From the NCBI GenBank assembly GCA_964520985.1, contig CAZFPB010000001.1, positions 682,001 to 746,000 of the forward strand: 64,000 nucleotides of DNA, given 5' to 3'. Made by a program: the position numbers and the translations under genes. Below the pieces are notes generated by a model that was not told the origin of the DNA, did no database searches, and was given only the letters and a program-made list of their open reading frames with translations. The DNA is from CAYSGL01 sp964520985 (lineage in GTDB: Bacteria; Pseudomonadota; Alphaproteobacteria; Micavibrionales; Micavibrionaceae). Below are positions 17,392 to 26,241 of this stretch, piece by piece (within the stretch, counting starts at the first letter, position 1; the number at the start of each line of letters is the position of its first letter).

Positions 17392-18090
17392 TTGATTAAA
17401 TACGACCATGTAGGATTACGATACGGCATTGGACCGGAGGTTTTAAGCGATATTTCCTTCTCGCTGGCCCCCGGCTCGTTCCACTTTTTATCGGGGGCCA
17501 GCGGCGCCGGTAAAACCTCGCTGCTGACCTTGATGTTTTTGGGTCGTAAACCCACCCGCGGCCTCGTCTCCATGTTTGGTCAGGATATCGGCCAGGCAGA
17601 CCGCGCCCAGCTAGCCGCCCTGCGCCAGCGCATCGGCGTGGTGTTTCAGGATTTCCGCCTGCTCGGCCACTTATCCGCCTTCGACAACGTCGCCCTGCCC
17701 CTGCGCATCATGGGCAAGGCCGAAAAAGAAATTCGCAACAATGTCGGCGAACTGCTCAACTGGGTCGGCCTGGGTGATCATCATAAAGCCTTGCCCGATA
17801 CGCTATCCGGTGGACAGAAACAGCGCGTTGCTATTGCCCGCGCCGTCATTACCCGCCCGCGCTTACTGCTGGCCGATGAACCGACCGGGAACCTTGATGA
17901 TGAAATCGGTCTGCGCCTGATGAATTTATTCGATCAGCTGAATCGCATGGGCACCACCGTCGTCATCGCCACCCACAACCAGCAGATGATGGAACAGTTC
18001 GGCCACCCGCGCCTGATCCTCGATAAAGGTCATTTGCATGTGGAAGAATCCAAGAACTGGCTGAAGAAAAATCTGGAAGGCGTGTTTTGA
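17392..18090 (+). CDS. ftsE: Cell division ATP-binding protein FtsE (TTG start)
   Basis: ABC ATPase that with FtsX controls septal peptidoglycan hydrolases during division. 232 residues with Walker A GASGAGKT (about 36-43), signature LSGGQKQR (near 140) and Walker B LLLADEPTGNLDD (about 160-172). The start must be TTG at 17392: an in-frame TAA lies at 17371-17373 and no ATG or GTG precedes the conserved MIKYDHVGLRYG segment. No good Shine-Dalgarno sequence is visible, so translation may be weak. Overlaps ftsX by 1 nt. Confidence 0.93.
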   Translation: MIKYDHVGLRYGIGPEVLSDISFSLAPGSFHFLSGASGAGKTSLLTLMFLGRKPTRGLVSMFGQDIGQADRAQLAALRQRIGVVFQDFRLLGHLSAFDNVALPLRIMGKAEKEIRNNVGELLNWVGLGDHHKALPDTLSGGQKQRVAIARAVITRPRLLLADEPTGNLDDEIGLRLMNLFDQLNRMGTTVVIATHNQQMMEQFGHPRLILDKGHLHVEESKNWLKKNLEGVF

Positions 18091-19007
18091 TGTTCTCTGA
18101 CTTGCTCACACGCGCCAGACCGTCCCGCCGCCTTGGTATCGCCGAGGCCCGCCGATACGACTTGCCGTTACACAATGATTCCGGCTCCGGCTTCCTGCGT
18201 TTATTGCTCGGTCTGATGGCGCTGCTGACCGTTCTGGCGCTCACTGCCACCTTTGCTTTGAACGCGCTGCAAAGCCGCTGGGAAAACGGCCTGAAAGGAC
18301 AATTCACCATTGAAGTCCCCGCCGATCAGAAAAAGAAACTGGATGATGTGTCCGCCCTTCTCACCGCACACCCTGCGGTAGAAAAAATTGCCGTCATGAG
18401 TGACGACGACATTCATGGCCTTCTGTCTCCGTGGCTCGGCAATGACTGGAAGGGCGCCGACATTCCCCTGCCCGGCATTATCAGCGTCACCCTTAAAGAC
18501 GAAGCCGATCCAAATCTCGATACGCTCGGCAAACGCTTAAACAATGCCGCGCCCGGCACCCGCATCGATGCGCACGAAGGCTGGCTCACCGACGTCATGC
18601 GTTTCACCGGCGCGCTGTCCTTCGCCGCGGCGCTGCTCACGCTGGTCGTCACTGGCACCGTCATCGTCGCTGTCATTGGTGGTGTGCGCACCCGCATGGA
18701 AATTCACCGCGAAGAATTAAAACTTCTCCATTTGATGGGCGCGACCGACCCCTACATCGCCCGCCAGCTGATGCGCCATTCGTTCCTGCTCGCCTTGCAA
18801 GGTGGGTTGTTCGGCACCGCCTTTGCCGTGCTCCTGATATTCCTGACAGGCTGGGCCGCCGGGGAAATGTCCCTCACGCTCCTGCCGGATTTCAGCCTGA
18901 ATGCCGCGCATTGGGCGGGCTTGGCCGCCTGTCCGTTCGTTCTTGCCCTCATGGCCATGCTGACCGCGCGCGTGACGGCCTTGCATGAACTGCGCCGGAT
19001 GCCGTAA
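18090..19007 (+). CDS. ftsX: Cell division protein FtsX
   Basis: Membrane partner of FtsE. 305 residues from the ATG at 18090, whose A is the last base of the ftsE TGA; a TTG one codon earlier is possible. Topology fits FtsX: transmembrane helix 1 near 35-58, a large periplasmic domain (about 65-170), then three helices around 172-198, 225-250 and 270-292. The conserved cytoplasmic turn REELKLLHLMGAT (about 211-223) is typical of FtsX and MacB permeases. Confidence 0.93.
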   Translation: MFSDLLTRARPSRRLGIAEARRYDLPLHNDSGSGFLRLLLGLMALLTVLALTATFALNALQSRWENGLKGQFTIEVPADQKKKLDDVSALLTAHPAVEKIAVMSDDDIHGLLSPWLGNDWKGADIPLPGIISVTLKDEADPNLDTLGKRLNNAAPGTRIDAHEGWLTDVMRFTGALSFAAALLTLVVTGTVIVAVIGGVRTRMEIHREELKLLHLMGATDPYIARQLMRHSFLLALQGGLFGTAFAVLLIFLTGWAAGEMSLTLLPDFSLNAAHWAGLAACPFVLALMAMLTARVTALHELRRMP

Positions 19008-19018
19008 AAGAGTAACGC

Positions 19019-19609
19019 ATGATTATTCTTCGCATTTTTAAAGCAGGGGTCGCCCTGACCATGACCCTCCTTCTGCTGGCCATCCTCGGCTGGGTATGGT
19101 TTGCCGTTTCCATGGTGACGATGAAGCCGGATGCGCCGGGTACCAAAACAGATGCGATCATCGTGCTGACCGGCGGCAAGAAACGCATTGATGAAGGCGT
19201 GCGCCTGCTGACCAACAAACAATCGACCAAGCTGTTTATTTCCGGCGTGCATCCCGATGCCACGCTTGATGACCTGCTCAATGGCCGCAAAGTGCCCTGC
19301 TGCGTCACGCTCGGTTACCGCGCTGAAGATACGATCGGCAATGCCGACGAAGCGCGCCGCTGGGTCAGCGAAAACAACATCCGCTCGATCCGTCTGGTGA
19401 CGTCCAACTATCACATGGCGCGCGCAAAACTGGAATTCGACCGAGCGATCCCCGACCTCACCATTTACGAACATCCGGTGCCGAGCGACGCGAATGACAA
19501 CGACATCGCCCGCCGCTCGTTCCTGGAACTTACTTTACGCGAATACGCCAAACTGATTGGCGCGTTCGTGCGCACCGCCCCTCCCCTTAACGATAAAGTC
19601 TCTTCATGA
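19019..19609 (+). CDS. YdcF/ElyC family protein (DUF218)
   Basis: 196 residues. One N-terminal membrane helix (about 8-33) precedes a DUF218 domain with TDAIIVLTGG (about 44-53), the NADEARRWV segment and TSNYHMARAK (about 124-133). Family members such as SanA and ElyC affect envelope integrity and lipid-carrier handling. It follows ftsX by 11 bp and overlaps plsC by 4 bp; the ftsE-ftsX-ydcF-plsC order is frequent in alphaproteobacteria. The enzymatic activity is not established. Confidence 0.87.
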   Translation: MIILRIFKAGVALTMTLLLLAILGWVWFAVSMVTMKPDAPGTKTDAIIVLTGGKKRIDEGVRLLTNKQSTKLFISGVHPDATLDDLLNGRKVPCCVTLGYRAEDTIGNADEARRWVSENNIRSIRLVTSNYHMARAKLEFDRAIPDLTIYEHPVPSDANDNDIARRSFLELTLREYAKLIGAFVRTAPPLNDKVSS

Positions 19610-20406
19610 TCTGGCTCCGCAGTTTTATTTTCTTCATCATCTTCTACATTCTGACGATCACCGTCTGCACCTTCCTGCTGCCGTTCCTTGTGCTGCCGCG
19701 TAAATGGATGCTGGCGGTCGTGCATTTTTATCTGTGGCTATCTTCGATCGCGGAAAAATATGTGCTGGGCATTACCTTTGAAGTACGCGGCCGAGAATAC
19801 TTGCCTAAGACCGGCAGCTACTTCGCCGCCGCCAAGCATCAGTCCGCTTATGAGACGATGAAACTTTTCCACCTGTTCGGCGATCCTGCCATCATTCTCA
19901 AAAAAGAACTGATGTATCTGCCGCTGTGGGGCTGGCACGCCCGCAAGCTCGATTTTATTTTCATCGATCGTAAGAACCGCAGCAGCGCCATGACTTCCGT
20001 TGTCGATGGCGCCAAGCGCATGAAAGAGCAAGGCCGCCCGATCATCATCTTCCCGCAAGGAACGCGCACGCGCGTGCATGAAACATCGGCTGATAAACCT
20101 TATAAAGGCGGAATTGCGAAAATGTATGCCGCGACCGATTTGCCGATCGTGCCGCTGGCGATGAACACGGGTCTCTTCTGGCCGCGTGGCAGCTTCAGGA
20201 AATATCCGGGCCATGTGGTGTTTGAATTCCTGCCGCCCATTCCGCCCGGTCTACCGGAAAAATCCATCGTGCCTCTACTGGAAGAACAGATCGAAACCGT
20301 CTCGATCCGCTTGATGCATGAGTCCAAAGCGGTCAATCCGGGGTTAAAGGATGTTCAAATTCCACCTCAGCGCGAGCCGTCAAAAGAAACCGTTACGGTT
20401 TCTTAA
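19606..20406 (+). CDS. plsC: 1-acyl-sn-glycerol-3-phosphate acyltransferase
   Basis: Acylates lysophosphatidic acid to phosphatidic acid at the inner membrane. 266 residues: hydrophobic N-terminus (about 4-30) then the acyltransferase domain. Block I reads KHQSAYE (about 77-83), so the usual H-x4-D has Glu in place of Asp. Block III is FPQGTRTR (about 146-153) and block IV IVPLAMNTG. Last gene of the ftsE operon; its 3' end overlaps tyrC by 4 bp. Confidence 0.9.
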   Translation: MIWLRSFIFFIIFYILTITVCTFLLPFLVLPRKWMLAVVHFYLWLSSIAEKYVLGITFEVRGREYLPKTGSYFAAAKHQSAYETMKLFHLFGDPAIILKKELMYLPLWGWHARKLDFIFIDRKNRSSAMTSVVDGAKRMKEQGRPIIIFPQGTRTRVHETSADKPYKGGIAKMYAATDLPIVPLAMNTGLFWPRGSFRKYPGHVVFEFLPPIPPGLPEKSIVPLLEEQIETVSIRLMHESKAVNPGLKDVQIPPQREPSKETVTVS

Positions 20407-21311
20407 GCGCCTTTTTTAGCGTCCTTGGGATACACATACTCGGCCTGTCCGGCATCGACGATGGCGCGGCGAATGGCGCGGGTTTCCGTGAAGACATTAT
20501 AAAGATAGTCCCCGTCCCCTTTGCGGATCGCTTTTTGCATCGCGGTCAAATCTTCGGTGAAACGCTGCAGCAGCTCGAGCACGGCATCCTTGTTGTTCAT
20601 GAACACATCGCGCCACATGACTGGATCAGATGCGGCGATCCGCGTGAAATCCCGGAAACCCGACGCCGAAAATTTGATGACTTCGCCTTTGATGTCTTCT
20701 TCCAGATCGGTCGCCGTTCCCACAATCGTGTAGGCAATCAAATGCGGGAGGTGCGAGGTGATGCCGAGCACCAGATCATGGTGCTGCGGGTCCATCAGCT
20801 CGATGTTCGAGCCGAGCGCTTCCCACAGCGCGACGATCTTCTCGACCGCCTGCGGCGAGGTATGGCTTTGCGGCGTGATGATGCTCCAGCGGTTCTGGAA
20901 CAGTTCGGCAAAGCCCGCTTCCGGGCCGGAATGCTCTGTTCCCGCAATCGGGTGCGCCGGCACGATATGCACATGCTTGGGCAAACTGACTTCCAGCGCT
21001 TTCGCCACCGCCATTTTCACCGACCCAACATCACTGACAATCGCGCCTTCTTTCAGGTACCGCCCAATGCGGCGGCCCACCGCATCCATCGCGCCCACCG
21101 GCACGCACAGGATAACCAGATCGCTGTCTTCCACGCCTGCGGCGATATCTGTCGTGACGCCGTCGGCAAGGCCTAGCTCCGCGACTTTGTCACAGACGGC
21201 CTGCGATTGATCGGCGCAGATCAGCCGCTCGCACAGATTATGTTTGAGAATACCCCGGGCCATGGAAGAGCCAATCAGCCCGAACCCGATAATTGTAATT
21301 TGCTTGAACAT
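20403..21311 (-). CDS. tyrC: Prephenate/arogenate dehydrogenase family protein
   Basis: Oxidative decarboxylation of prephenate or arogenate towards tyrosine. 302 residues. N-terminal NAD(P) fold GFGLIGSSMARG (9-20), the ILCVPVGAM stretch, and the catalytic His region HPIAGTEHSGPEA (about 120-132). The helical dimerisation domain has TSHLPHLIAY (about 189-198) and FRDFTRIAASDP. It belongs with hisC and the chorismate mutase upstream as an aromatic/histidine operon. Prephenate versus arogenate preference cannot be decided by eye. Confidence 0.9.
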   Translation of the reverse strand: MFKQITIIGFGLIGSSMARGILKHNLCERLICADQSQAVCDKVAELGLADGVTTDIAAGVEDSDLVILCVPVGAMDAVGRRIGRYLKEGAIVSDVGSVKMAVAKALEVSLPKHVHIVPAHPIAGTEHSGPEAGFAELFQNRWSIITPQSHTSPQAVEKIVALWEALGSNIELMDPQHHDLVLGITSHLPHLIAYTIVGTATDLEEDIKGEVIKFSASGFRDFTRIAASDPVMWRDVFMNNKDAVLELLQRFTEDLTAMQKAIRKGDGDYLYNVFTETRAIRRAIVDAGQAEYVYPKDAKKGA

Positions 21312-21464
21312 AGTAATCGTTCCCTATTCCAATAAGGATTAATGATAAAAACCGGCGATGTGAATGAAATAATAGATATGGCTCCCGATTAACGGGAATA
21401 ATACAGGGCAAAACAGGCGATTGCGATAACCATTCGAGATTTATAAGGAATTACCGTGCCGGGA

Positions 21465-21917
21465 TCAAGGCTCTTTGGGCGTAAACCGTTTGGCCATGGT
21501 CACGTTGGCCGGACAATTCGGTTTATCGGGCGTAATGCCATAGCCAATGGTGCTGTAAAAAAGAATGTTCTTTTTCGCACAATGCAGCCATGCCCCATCA
21601 TAGCGATCGGATACGGCTCTCTCAAATTCATGCATCATGCGCAGCCCGTTCTTCTGGCGCTGCGCCGAGGGATCAATGGCGACATTGTTCACATACGCAA
21701 AATCATGATCCGTATGGCGCATGCTTAATATGCCGATGATTTGGCCTGTATCATCTGCGTATAAAAAATGCTGTATCCGGGGTTCATCAGGTTGCTTGTT
21801 TGGGTCCCAAGGATCGTCTGACTCTTGGCTGGCCTTGAAAGTCCTTCCGGCAATGCGGCAATAATCCTGCCAGCCTTCGCCGTTGCGCGTAATCGGTATC
21901 AGTCTACTCATAACCAT
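21465..21917 (-). CDS. GNAT family N-acetyltransferase
   Basis: 150 residues. The acyl-CoA fold is visible in YADDTGQIIGILSMRH, then YVNNVAIDPSAQRQKNGLRMMHEFERAV (about 76-103), the motif-A region with Q-R-Q-K-N-G in place of the usual Q/RxxGxG/A, and FYSTIGYG near 122. Two in-frame ATGs at 21917 and 21911 are possible. The substrate is unknown. The gene sits inside the normally compact chorismate mutase-hisC-tyrC block, with 32 bp to hisC and 153 bp to tyrC, suggesting insertion. Confidence 0.75.
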   Translation of the reverse strand: MVMSRLIPITRNGEGWQDYCRIAGRTFKASQESDDPWDPNKQPDEPRIQHFLYADDTGQIIGILSMRHTDHDFAYVNNVAIDPSAQRQKNGLRMMHEFERAVSDRYDGAWLHCAKKNILFYSTIGYGITPDKPNCPANVTMAKRFTPKEP

Positions 21918-21949
21918 ACTCTAATAAAAACGCCTGACGGGGCGCAAAT

Positions 21950-23029
21950 TTACCGGATAAAATCTTTGATACTGGCCAGCGCCAAAGCCATTTCATCATC
22001 GGTGCCCAGGGAGATACGCAGATAAGATGGCAGGCCGTAACTACCCACCTGACGCACCAGAATGCCATCCTTTTTCATCGCAAGGCGGCAGGCTTCGGCG
22101 CGTTCTGCTGAACCGAAATCAACCAGCAGGAAATTCCCCTGGCTTGGCACGACGGTTAATCCCATCTCCTTCAAGGCGCGCGCACATTTCTCGCGCACAT
22201 GCGTATTATGCTCGACGACCTGTCGCAGGAAATCTGTATCTTCCAGCGCGGCCACGCCCGCGACCTGCGCCGCGCTTGATACGTTGAACGGCCCGCGCAC
22301 ACGGTTTAGCACGTCAGCAATCGCGGGCGGGCAATAGCCCCATCCCAATCGCATGCCGCCCATACCGAACGCTTTTGAAAAGGTGCGCGTCACCACGACA
22401 TTATCGAAGCGATCCACCATCTCAAGACCGCCATCGAGATACGCGGGGTCCGTCACATACTCCGCATAGGCGCAATCGAGCACGAGCAGAATATCGCCGC
22501 GCAATTTCTTGCGAAAGGCGCTCACCTCATCCTGAGACCAGTGCGTGCCCGTCGGATTATTCGGATTGGCGAGAAACACAATTTTTGTTTTGTCGGTAAC
22601 CGCCGCCAGTAAATTATCCGCATCCGCTTTGAGATTATGTTCCGGCGCAGTCACGGGCGTCGCACCAAAGGCTTTCGCCGTGATGCCATACATCAAAAAC
22701 CCGTGCGCGGAATAAAGAACCTCATCCCCCACTCCGGCATAGGCTTGCACCAGAAATGTAATAATCTCATCCGAACCGTTGCCGCAGATAATCCCGTCTT
22801 TGCGCAAACCATGCTTTTTCGCCAGCGCTGAGCGCAAGATTTCACAGCCGCCATCAGGATAACGATGCATATCCGGTGCCATGGATTGCAACGCGTCGAT
22901 TGCATTCGGCGACGGGCCGAACGCCCCCTCATTGGAAGAAAGCTTGATAATACGCTGCGCGCCTTCGGCCTTGCTCTCGCCGCCTACATAGGCCGCGATG
23001 TCCAGAATGCCGGGCTTTGGCGTAATCAT
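21950..23029 (-). CDS. hisC: Histidinol-phosphate aminotransferase
   Basis: PLP aminotransferase of class I/II, 359 residues. Shows the substrate-binding SSNEGAFGPSP (about 27-37), CGNGSDEII (about 82-90), NPNNPTGTHW (about 155-164), and the PLP lysine in RTFSKAFGMGGMRLGW (near 219). It converts imidazole-acetol phosphate in histidine synthesis. In this gene neighbourhood alphaproteobacterial HisC enzymes commonly also transaminate prephenate or phenylpyruvate; that dual role is inference. It overlaps the chorismate mutase gene by 4 bp. Confidence 0.93.
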   Translation of the reverse strand: MITPKPGILDIAAYVGGESKAEGAQRIIKLSSNEGAFGPSPNAIDALQSMAPDMHRYPDGGCEILRSALAKKHGLRKDGIICGNGSDEIITFLVQAYAGVGDEVLYSAHGFLMYGITAKAFGATPVTAPEHNLKADADNLLAAVTDKTKIVFLANPNNPTGTHWSQDEVSAFRKKLRGDILLVLDCAYAEYVTDPAYLDGGLEMVDRFDNVVVTRTFSKAFGMGGMRLGWGYCPPAIADVLNRVRGPFNVSSAAQVAGVAALEDTDFLRQVVEHNTHVREKCARALKEMGLTVVPSQGNFLLVDFGSAERAEACRLAMKKDGILVRQVGSYGLPSYLRISLGTDDEMALALASIKDFIR

Positions 23030-23958
23030 TCCGCCGCCTCGTCGCGCGGTGCAGACGGGATCGGATTCAAATTCGGGCGGATGGTTTTGCTGTAGGTTGG
23101 CGGCACAGGAAAACCACCCACGCAGATAATCTTCACATCATTCTCTTCAATCAACTCTGCGAATTTTTTGCAGCGCTCATCGTCGCTGGTGAAATAGCCT
23201 TTCACTTCCATCAGGTGCAGCGTCGGCTGATACGCATTACCCGGGCGGTTTGACACCATGCTGATAGCGTCGATCTTCGCGCTGCGCGCTTTATCGACAA
23301 GACGCGCGCGGCTGGTATCGCCGCTGCACTGGATCAACAGGAAGGAATGATCGTCGCCGCTGTCATCGAAGCCCGATTTGGCAATCACCAGCGCGCGGTG
23401 CTCGGAGGTCTTATCCGCCGGATCATCGCCATGCGGCAAACGCACGATAATCTGCATACGCTGGTCGGGATTTTCGGCATCAAGGTAGGACCACCATGGT
23501 TGCCCCTCTTCTTCCGTCGGCCACGGCATCACGGCCAGATTGACTTTGTCTTCGCGCACAGCCGAAACAGCCGACAGGCCGCTCGTCATGCGGATCATCG
23601 GCAGGCAACTGCCGAAATAATCGCGCGCCATGTCCCACACCGTATCGCCCTGATCGGCGGCCACGGCAACTTTCAATCCCGTTTGCAACATCGACACGGC
23701 GCCGACCAGTTCGCGCCAGATACGCACCACCGCCATCTCCGGCAACGCGCCGCTATGGCGCTCCAGCAGTCGGCGGATCATGCGGGCTTCGCGAGCAGGT
23801 TGCACCACGGGAATGTTCTTCTTGCGTTTCTCCTCGCCGATCTTGAGGACCAGCGCCGCCCGCTCCATCAGCGTGTCATGGATCTTGTTATCGAGCGCGT
23901 CGATCTGCTGGCGCACTTCATCAAGGGCGGGGGAATTGTAAGGTTTGGCTTCAGACAT
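23026..23958 (-). CDS. Chorismate mutase with degenerate prephenate-dehydratase/ACT-like C-terminus
   Basis: 310 residues from the ATG at 23958; a TTG at 23976 is possible. Residues about 10-95 form an AroQ chorismate mutase (LDEVRQQIDALDNKIHDTLMER type). The rest resembles a shortened prephenate dehydratase plus ACT domain: LAVMPWPTEEEG sits where PDT has its VVPIENS region, HRALVIA (187-193) where PDT has catalytic TRFLVI, and SNRP (236-239) where ACT has ESRP. The catalytic Thr is therefore His. So I expect chorismate mutase activity but doubt dehydratase activity. Operonic with hisC. Confidence 0.82.
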   Translation of the reverse strand: MSEAKPYNSPALDEVRQQIDALDNKIHDTLMERAALVLKIGEEKRKKNIPVVQPAREARMIRRLLERHSGALPEMAVVRIWRELVGAVSMLQTGLKVAVAADQGDTVWDMARDYFGSCLPMIRMTSGLSAVSAVREDKVNLAVMPWPTEEEGQPWWSYLDAENPDQRMQIIVRLPHGDDPADKTSEHRALVIAKSGFDDSGDDHSFLLIQCSGDTSRARLVDKARSAKIDAISMVSNRPGNAYQPTLHLMEVKGYFTSDDERCKKFAELIEENDVKIICVGGFPVPPTYSKTIRPNLNPIPSAPRDEAAE

Positions 23959-24005
23959 GATCAGGATAATAGACAAAGAGGGGGTTTATTGGCTAGAAAG
24001 ATTTC

Positions 24006-25064
24006 ATGCCTTTGGTAAAACACTCTGCCCTGCCCACCTATGACCGGCTGATTGCCGAGGGTCGCCCGGTCATGCCGGAAGGCCGGGCCCTCAATCAGGA
24101 CATCCGCGAGCTGCATATCGGCTTTTGCAACCTGATGCCGGACGCCGCGCTGGAAGCCACCGAGCGCCAGTTTTTCCGCCTCGTGGGGGAAAGCAACCGC
24201 GTCGCCCAGATATACATCCACCCCTTCACCCTGCCCGTCGTGAAACGCTCTGCCGAGACGCAGGCCCATCTCGATCAATACTATGAAAAGCTCGAAGACA
24301 TACAGGCGGCGGGCCTCGATGCCCTCATCATCACCGGCGCCAACGAAGAAACCAACCCCCATGTGAGCGACGAAAGTTTCTGGGGGCCCCTGCGCGACCT
24401 GCTGGCCTGGGCGGATATCCATGTCACCTCGACCATCTGCTCCTGCCTCGCTTCGCATGCCGCGCTGACCTACAGCTACGGACAACAGCCCGGCTGGCGC
24501 GACGATAAGCGCTGGGGCGTTTTTAATCACCGCGTCATGGACCGCACGCATCCACTGGTGCGCGGTATGAACACCATCTTCGATGTCCCCCATTCACGCT
24601 ACAGCGAGATTGCCGCCGACCAGTTTGAAAAAGCCGGGATGAAAATTCTGGTGAAAAGCGATGAAGCCGGCGTGCACATGGCGACCAGCCCCGATGGCTT
24701 CCGCCTGATCTGTTTTCAGGGCCATCCCGAATATGATGATTTCAGCCTGCTGAAAGAATACCGCCGCGAAGTGCAAAATTATCTGAGCGGCGTACGCCCC
24801 GATTACCCGCCGCTGCCCGAAGGCTACTTCAGCGATGAAGCTTCCGCCGTCGCGATCGGCTATCAGGATGATGTACTGTCAAAACGCAGTACTGGTGATT
24901 TCCCCGAAGACCAAATTACGCCGCTGCTGGAAAATACCTGGGCAGACAGCGCCCGCTCGGTCATGGCCGCGTGGATCGGCCTTGTCTATCAGGTCACGCA
25001 CGTCGAGCGCAAAAAACAATTCATGGATGGCATCGATCCGGAAAACCCGCTGGCGTCTGTTTAA
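24006..25064 (+). CDS. metA: Homoserine O-acyltransferase, MetA family
   Basis: Activates homoserine by O-acylation for methionine synthesis. 352 residues. It has GFCNLMPDAALEATERQF (about 39-56), the catalytic Cys at about 147 within SCLASHAAL, and the His-Glu region GHPEYD near 243. MetA enzymes may use acetyl- or succinyl-CoA, and I cannot assign the donor. It is divergent from the chorismate mutase gene and overlaps the convergent methyltransferase by 4 bp. The 47-bp leader is too short for a SAM riboswitch. Confidence 0.92.
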   Translation: MPLVKHSALPTYDRLIAEGRPVMPEGRALNQDIRELHIGFCNLMPDAALEATERQFFRLVGESNRVAQIYIHPFTLPVVKRSAETQAHLDQYYEKLEDIQAAGLDALIITGANEETNPHVSDESFWGPLRDLLAWADIHVTSTICSCLASHAALTYSYGQQPGWRDDKRWGVFNHRVMDRTHPLVRGMNTIFDVPHSRYSEIAADQFEKAGMKILVKSDEAGVHMATSPDGFRLICFQGHPEYDDFSLLKEYRREVQNYLSGVRPDYPPLPEGYFSDEASAVAIGYQDDVLSKRSTGDFPEDQITPLLENTWADSARSVMAAWIGLVYQVTHVERKKQFMDGIDPENPLASV

Positions 25065-25780
25065 TCGACCTGCGTTGCCAGCGTCGGCGTGACAGACACT
25101 TTCGCCGTCTGTCCTTTACCTGTCAGCGCATAAACCTGCTTGCTCACTTCAATGACATGCAGACCGCCAAAGCCTGGACAGATATAGCGCCCGATTTTTT
25201 CAATCGTCTCGGCGGCATTCAATAAAATCCCGCGCGCGAATGGCGGCACGAACAGCGCGCCGAGTTTATTCTCGATCACAAATCCCTGATCGCGCAAAAA
25301 CTGACCGATCTGCGTTTGTGAAAAAGGTGTGCCATACCCGAACGGCGTCCAGTCGATGCGCGACCATAATCCGCGGCGGTTCGGCACAATGACAATCATC
25401 CGCCCCGTACTTTTTAAAACGCGCCAGTATTCCGCGAACGTCTCCGCCGGGTTATCGGCAAACTCCAGCCCGTGCACCACAACCAGACGGTCGATAGAAT
25501 TGGTTTCAATCGGCAGGTCGGTCGACGATGACAGCACGACAAGGTTCTTACCCTCATCAGGCCAGTGATGCGCATCGAGCGTGCGCGGCAGTTGCACGAC
25601 CACGCGCTCGGCGCTGGACAGATAAGGTCGCATATACGGCATCGCATAACCGCACCCTAAAACGCGCAAGCCTTTGGCATCAGGCCACAGGCTGATCACC
25701 TGCGCACGCAGAATGCGGCGGATTAGCCGTCCCGTCTTACAGGCATAAAATTCTTTGAGGTCGTAGGCGGTTGGCGTCAT
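25061..25780 (-). CDS. Class I SAM-dependent methyltransferase
   Basis: 239 residues. The Rossmann SAM site is VLGCGYAMPYMRPYL (about 40-54). A methyltransferase-11 pattern follows: LPIETNSIDRLVVVHGLEFADNPAETFAEYWRVLKSTGRMIVIVPNRRGLW, in which the VVHGLEF and R-G-L-W segments recur in alphaproteobacterial relatives. The substrate is unknown. It lies 8 bp after mutT and is probably its co-transcribed partner. There is no signal peptide. Confidence 0.82.
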   Translation of the reverse strand: MTPTAYDLKEFYACKTGRLIRRILRAQVISLWPDAKGLRVLGCGYAMPYMRPYLSSAERVVVQLPRTLDAHHWPDEGKNLVVLSSSTDLPIETNSIDRLVVVHGLEFADNPAETFAEYWRVLKSTGRMIVIVPNRRGLWSRIDWTPFGYGTPFSQTQIGQFLRDQGFVIENKLGALFVPPFARGILLNAAETIEKIGRYICPGFGGLHVIEVSKQVYALTGKGQTAKVSVTPTLATQVD

Positions 25781-25788
25781 GACGCCTA

Positions 25789-26241
25789 TTATAGCCGATC
25801 GATGATCTGATAGATAAGCGGAATATCGGCGGGCGGCATGTCATATTTGGCCAGATCGTTCGGCATGACCCAGATAAGCTCCTGCCCCTCTTTGGGCACA
25901 GGCGTGCCTTTCCACATGCGGCAGGCATAAAGCGGCATCATCAGGTGAAATTTTTCGTACGAGTGCGAGGCGAAGCCGAGCGGCGAGAGGCAGCATTCGC
26001 GCACCTGCACATCCAGCTCTTCTTCCAGCTCACGGCATAGCGCGAATTCAGGCGTTTCGCCCTCCTGCACTTTGCCGCCGGGAAATTCCCACAGACCAGC
26101 CATGGATTTGCCCGCAGGACGACTGGCGAGCAATACGCGGCCATCCTTGTCGATCAGGCAGACAGCGGCGACCAGTAAAACGGGAAGCCCCGGCGGAGTG
26201 ACCGGCCGGGGCTTCTCTAAGGCTTCAGAACAACTGACCAT
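25789..26241 (-). CDS. mutT: 8-oxo-dGTP diphosphatase (Nudix)
   Basis: Cleans the nucleotide pool of 8-oxo-dGTP. 150 residues. The Nudix box is intact: GKVQEGE then RELEEEL (about 57-77), preceded by GLWEFPGG. It also has the VAAVCLIDKDGRVLLASRPAGK strand typical of MutT. The first 20 residues (Pro-rich) form a non-conserved extension. Its ATG shares a base with the TAA of the upstream parvulin gene. Both MutT and MutS in this window serve mutation avoidance. Confidence 0.9.
   Translation of the reverse strand: MVSCSEALEKPRPVTPPGLPVLLVAAVCLIDKDGRVLLASRPAGKSMAGLWEFPGGKVQEGETPEFALCRELEEELDVQVRECCLSPLGFASHSYEKFHLMMPLYACRMWKGTPVPKEGQELIWVMPNDLAKYDMPPADIPLIYQIIDRL

Noticed and set aside
21383..21397. 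Palindrome TCCCG-ATTAA-CGGGA between tyrC and the GNAT gene
   Set aside because: Short arms and no T-run; no regulator in the window suggests an operator here.
23959..24005. Possible SAM riboswitch before metA
   Set aside because: Only 47 bp separate the divergent genes, and I see no SAM-II-like fold.
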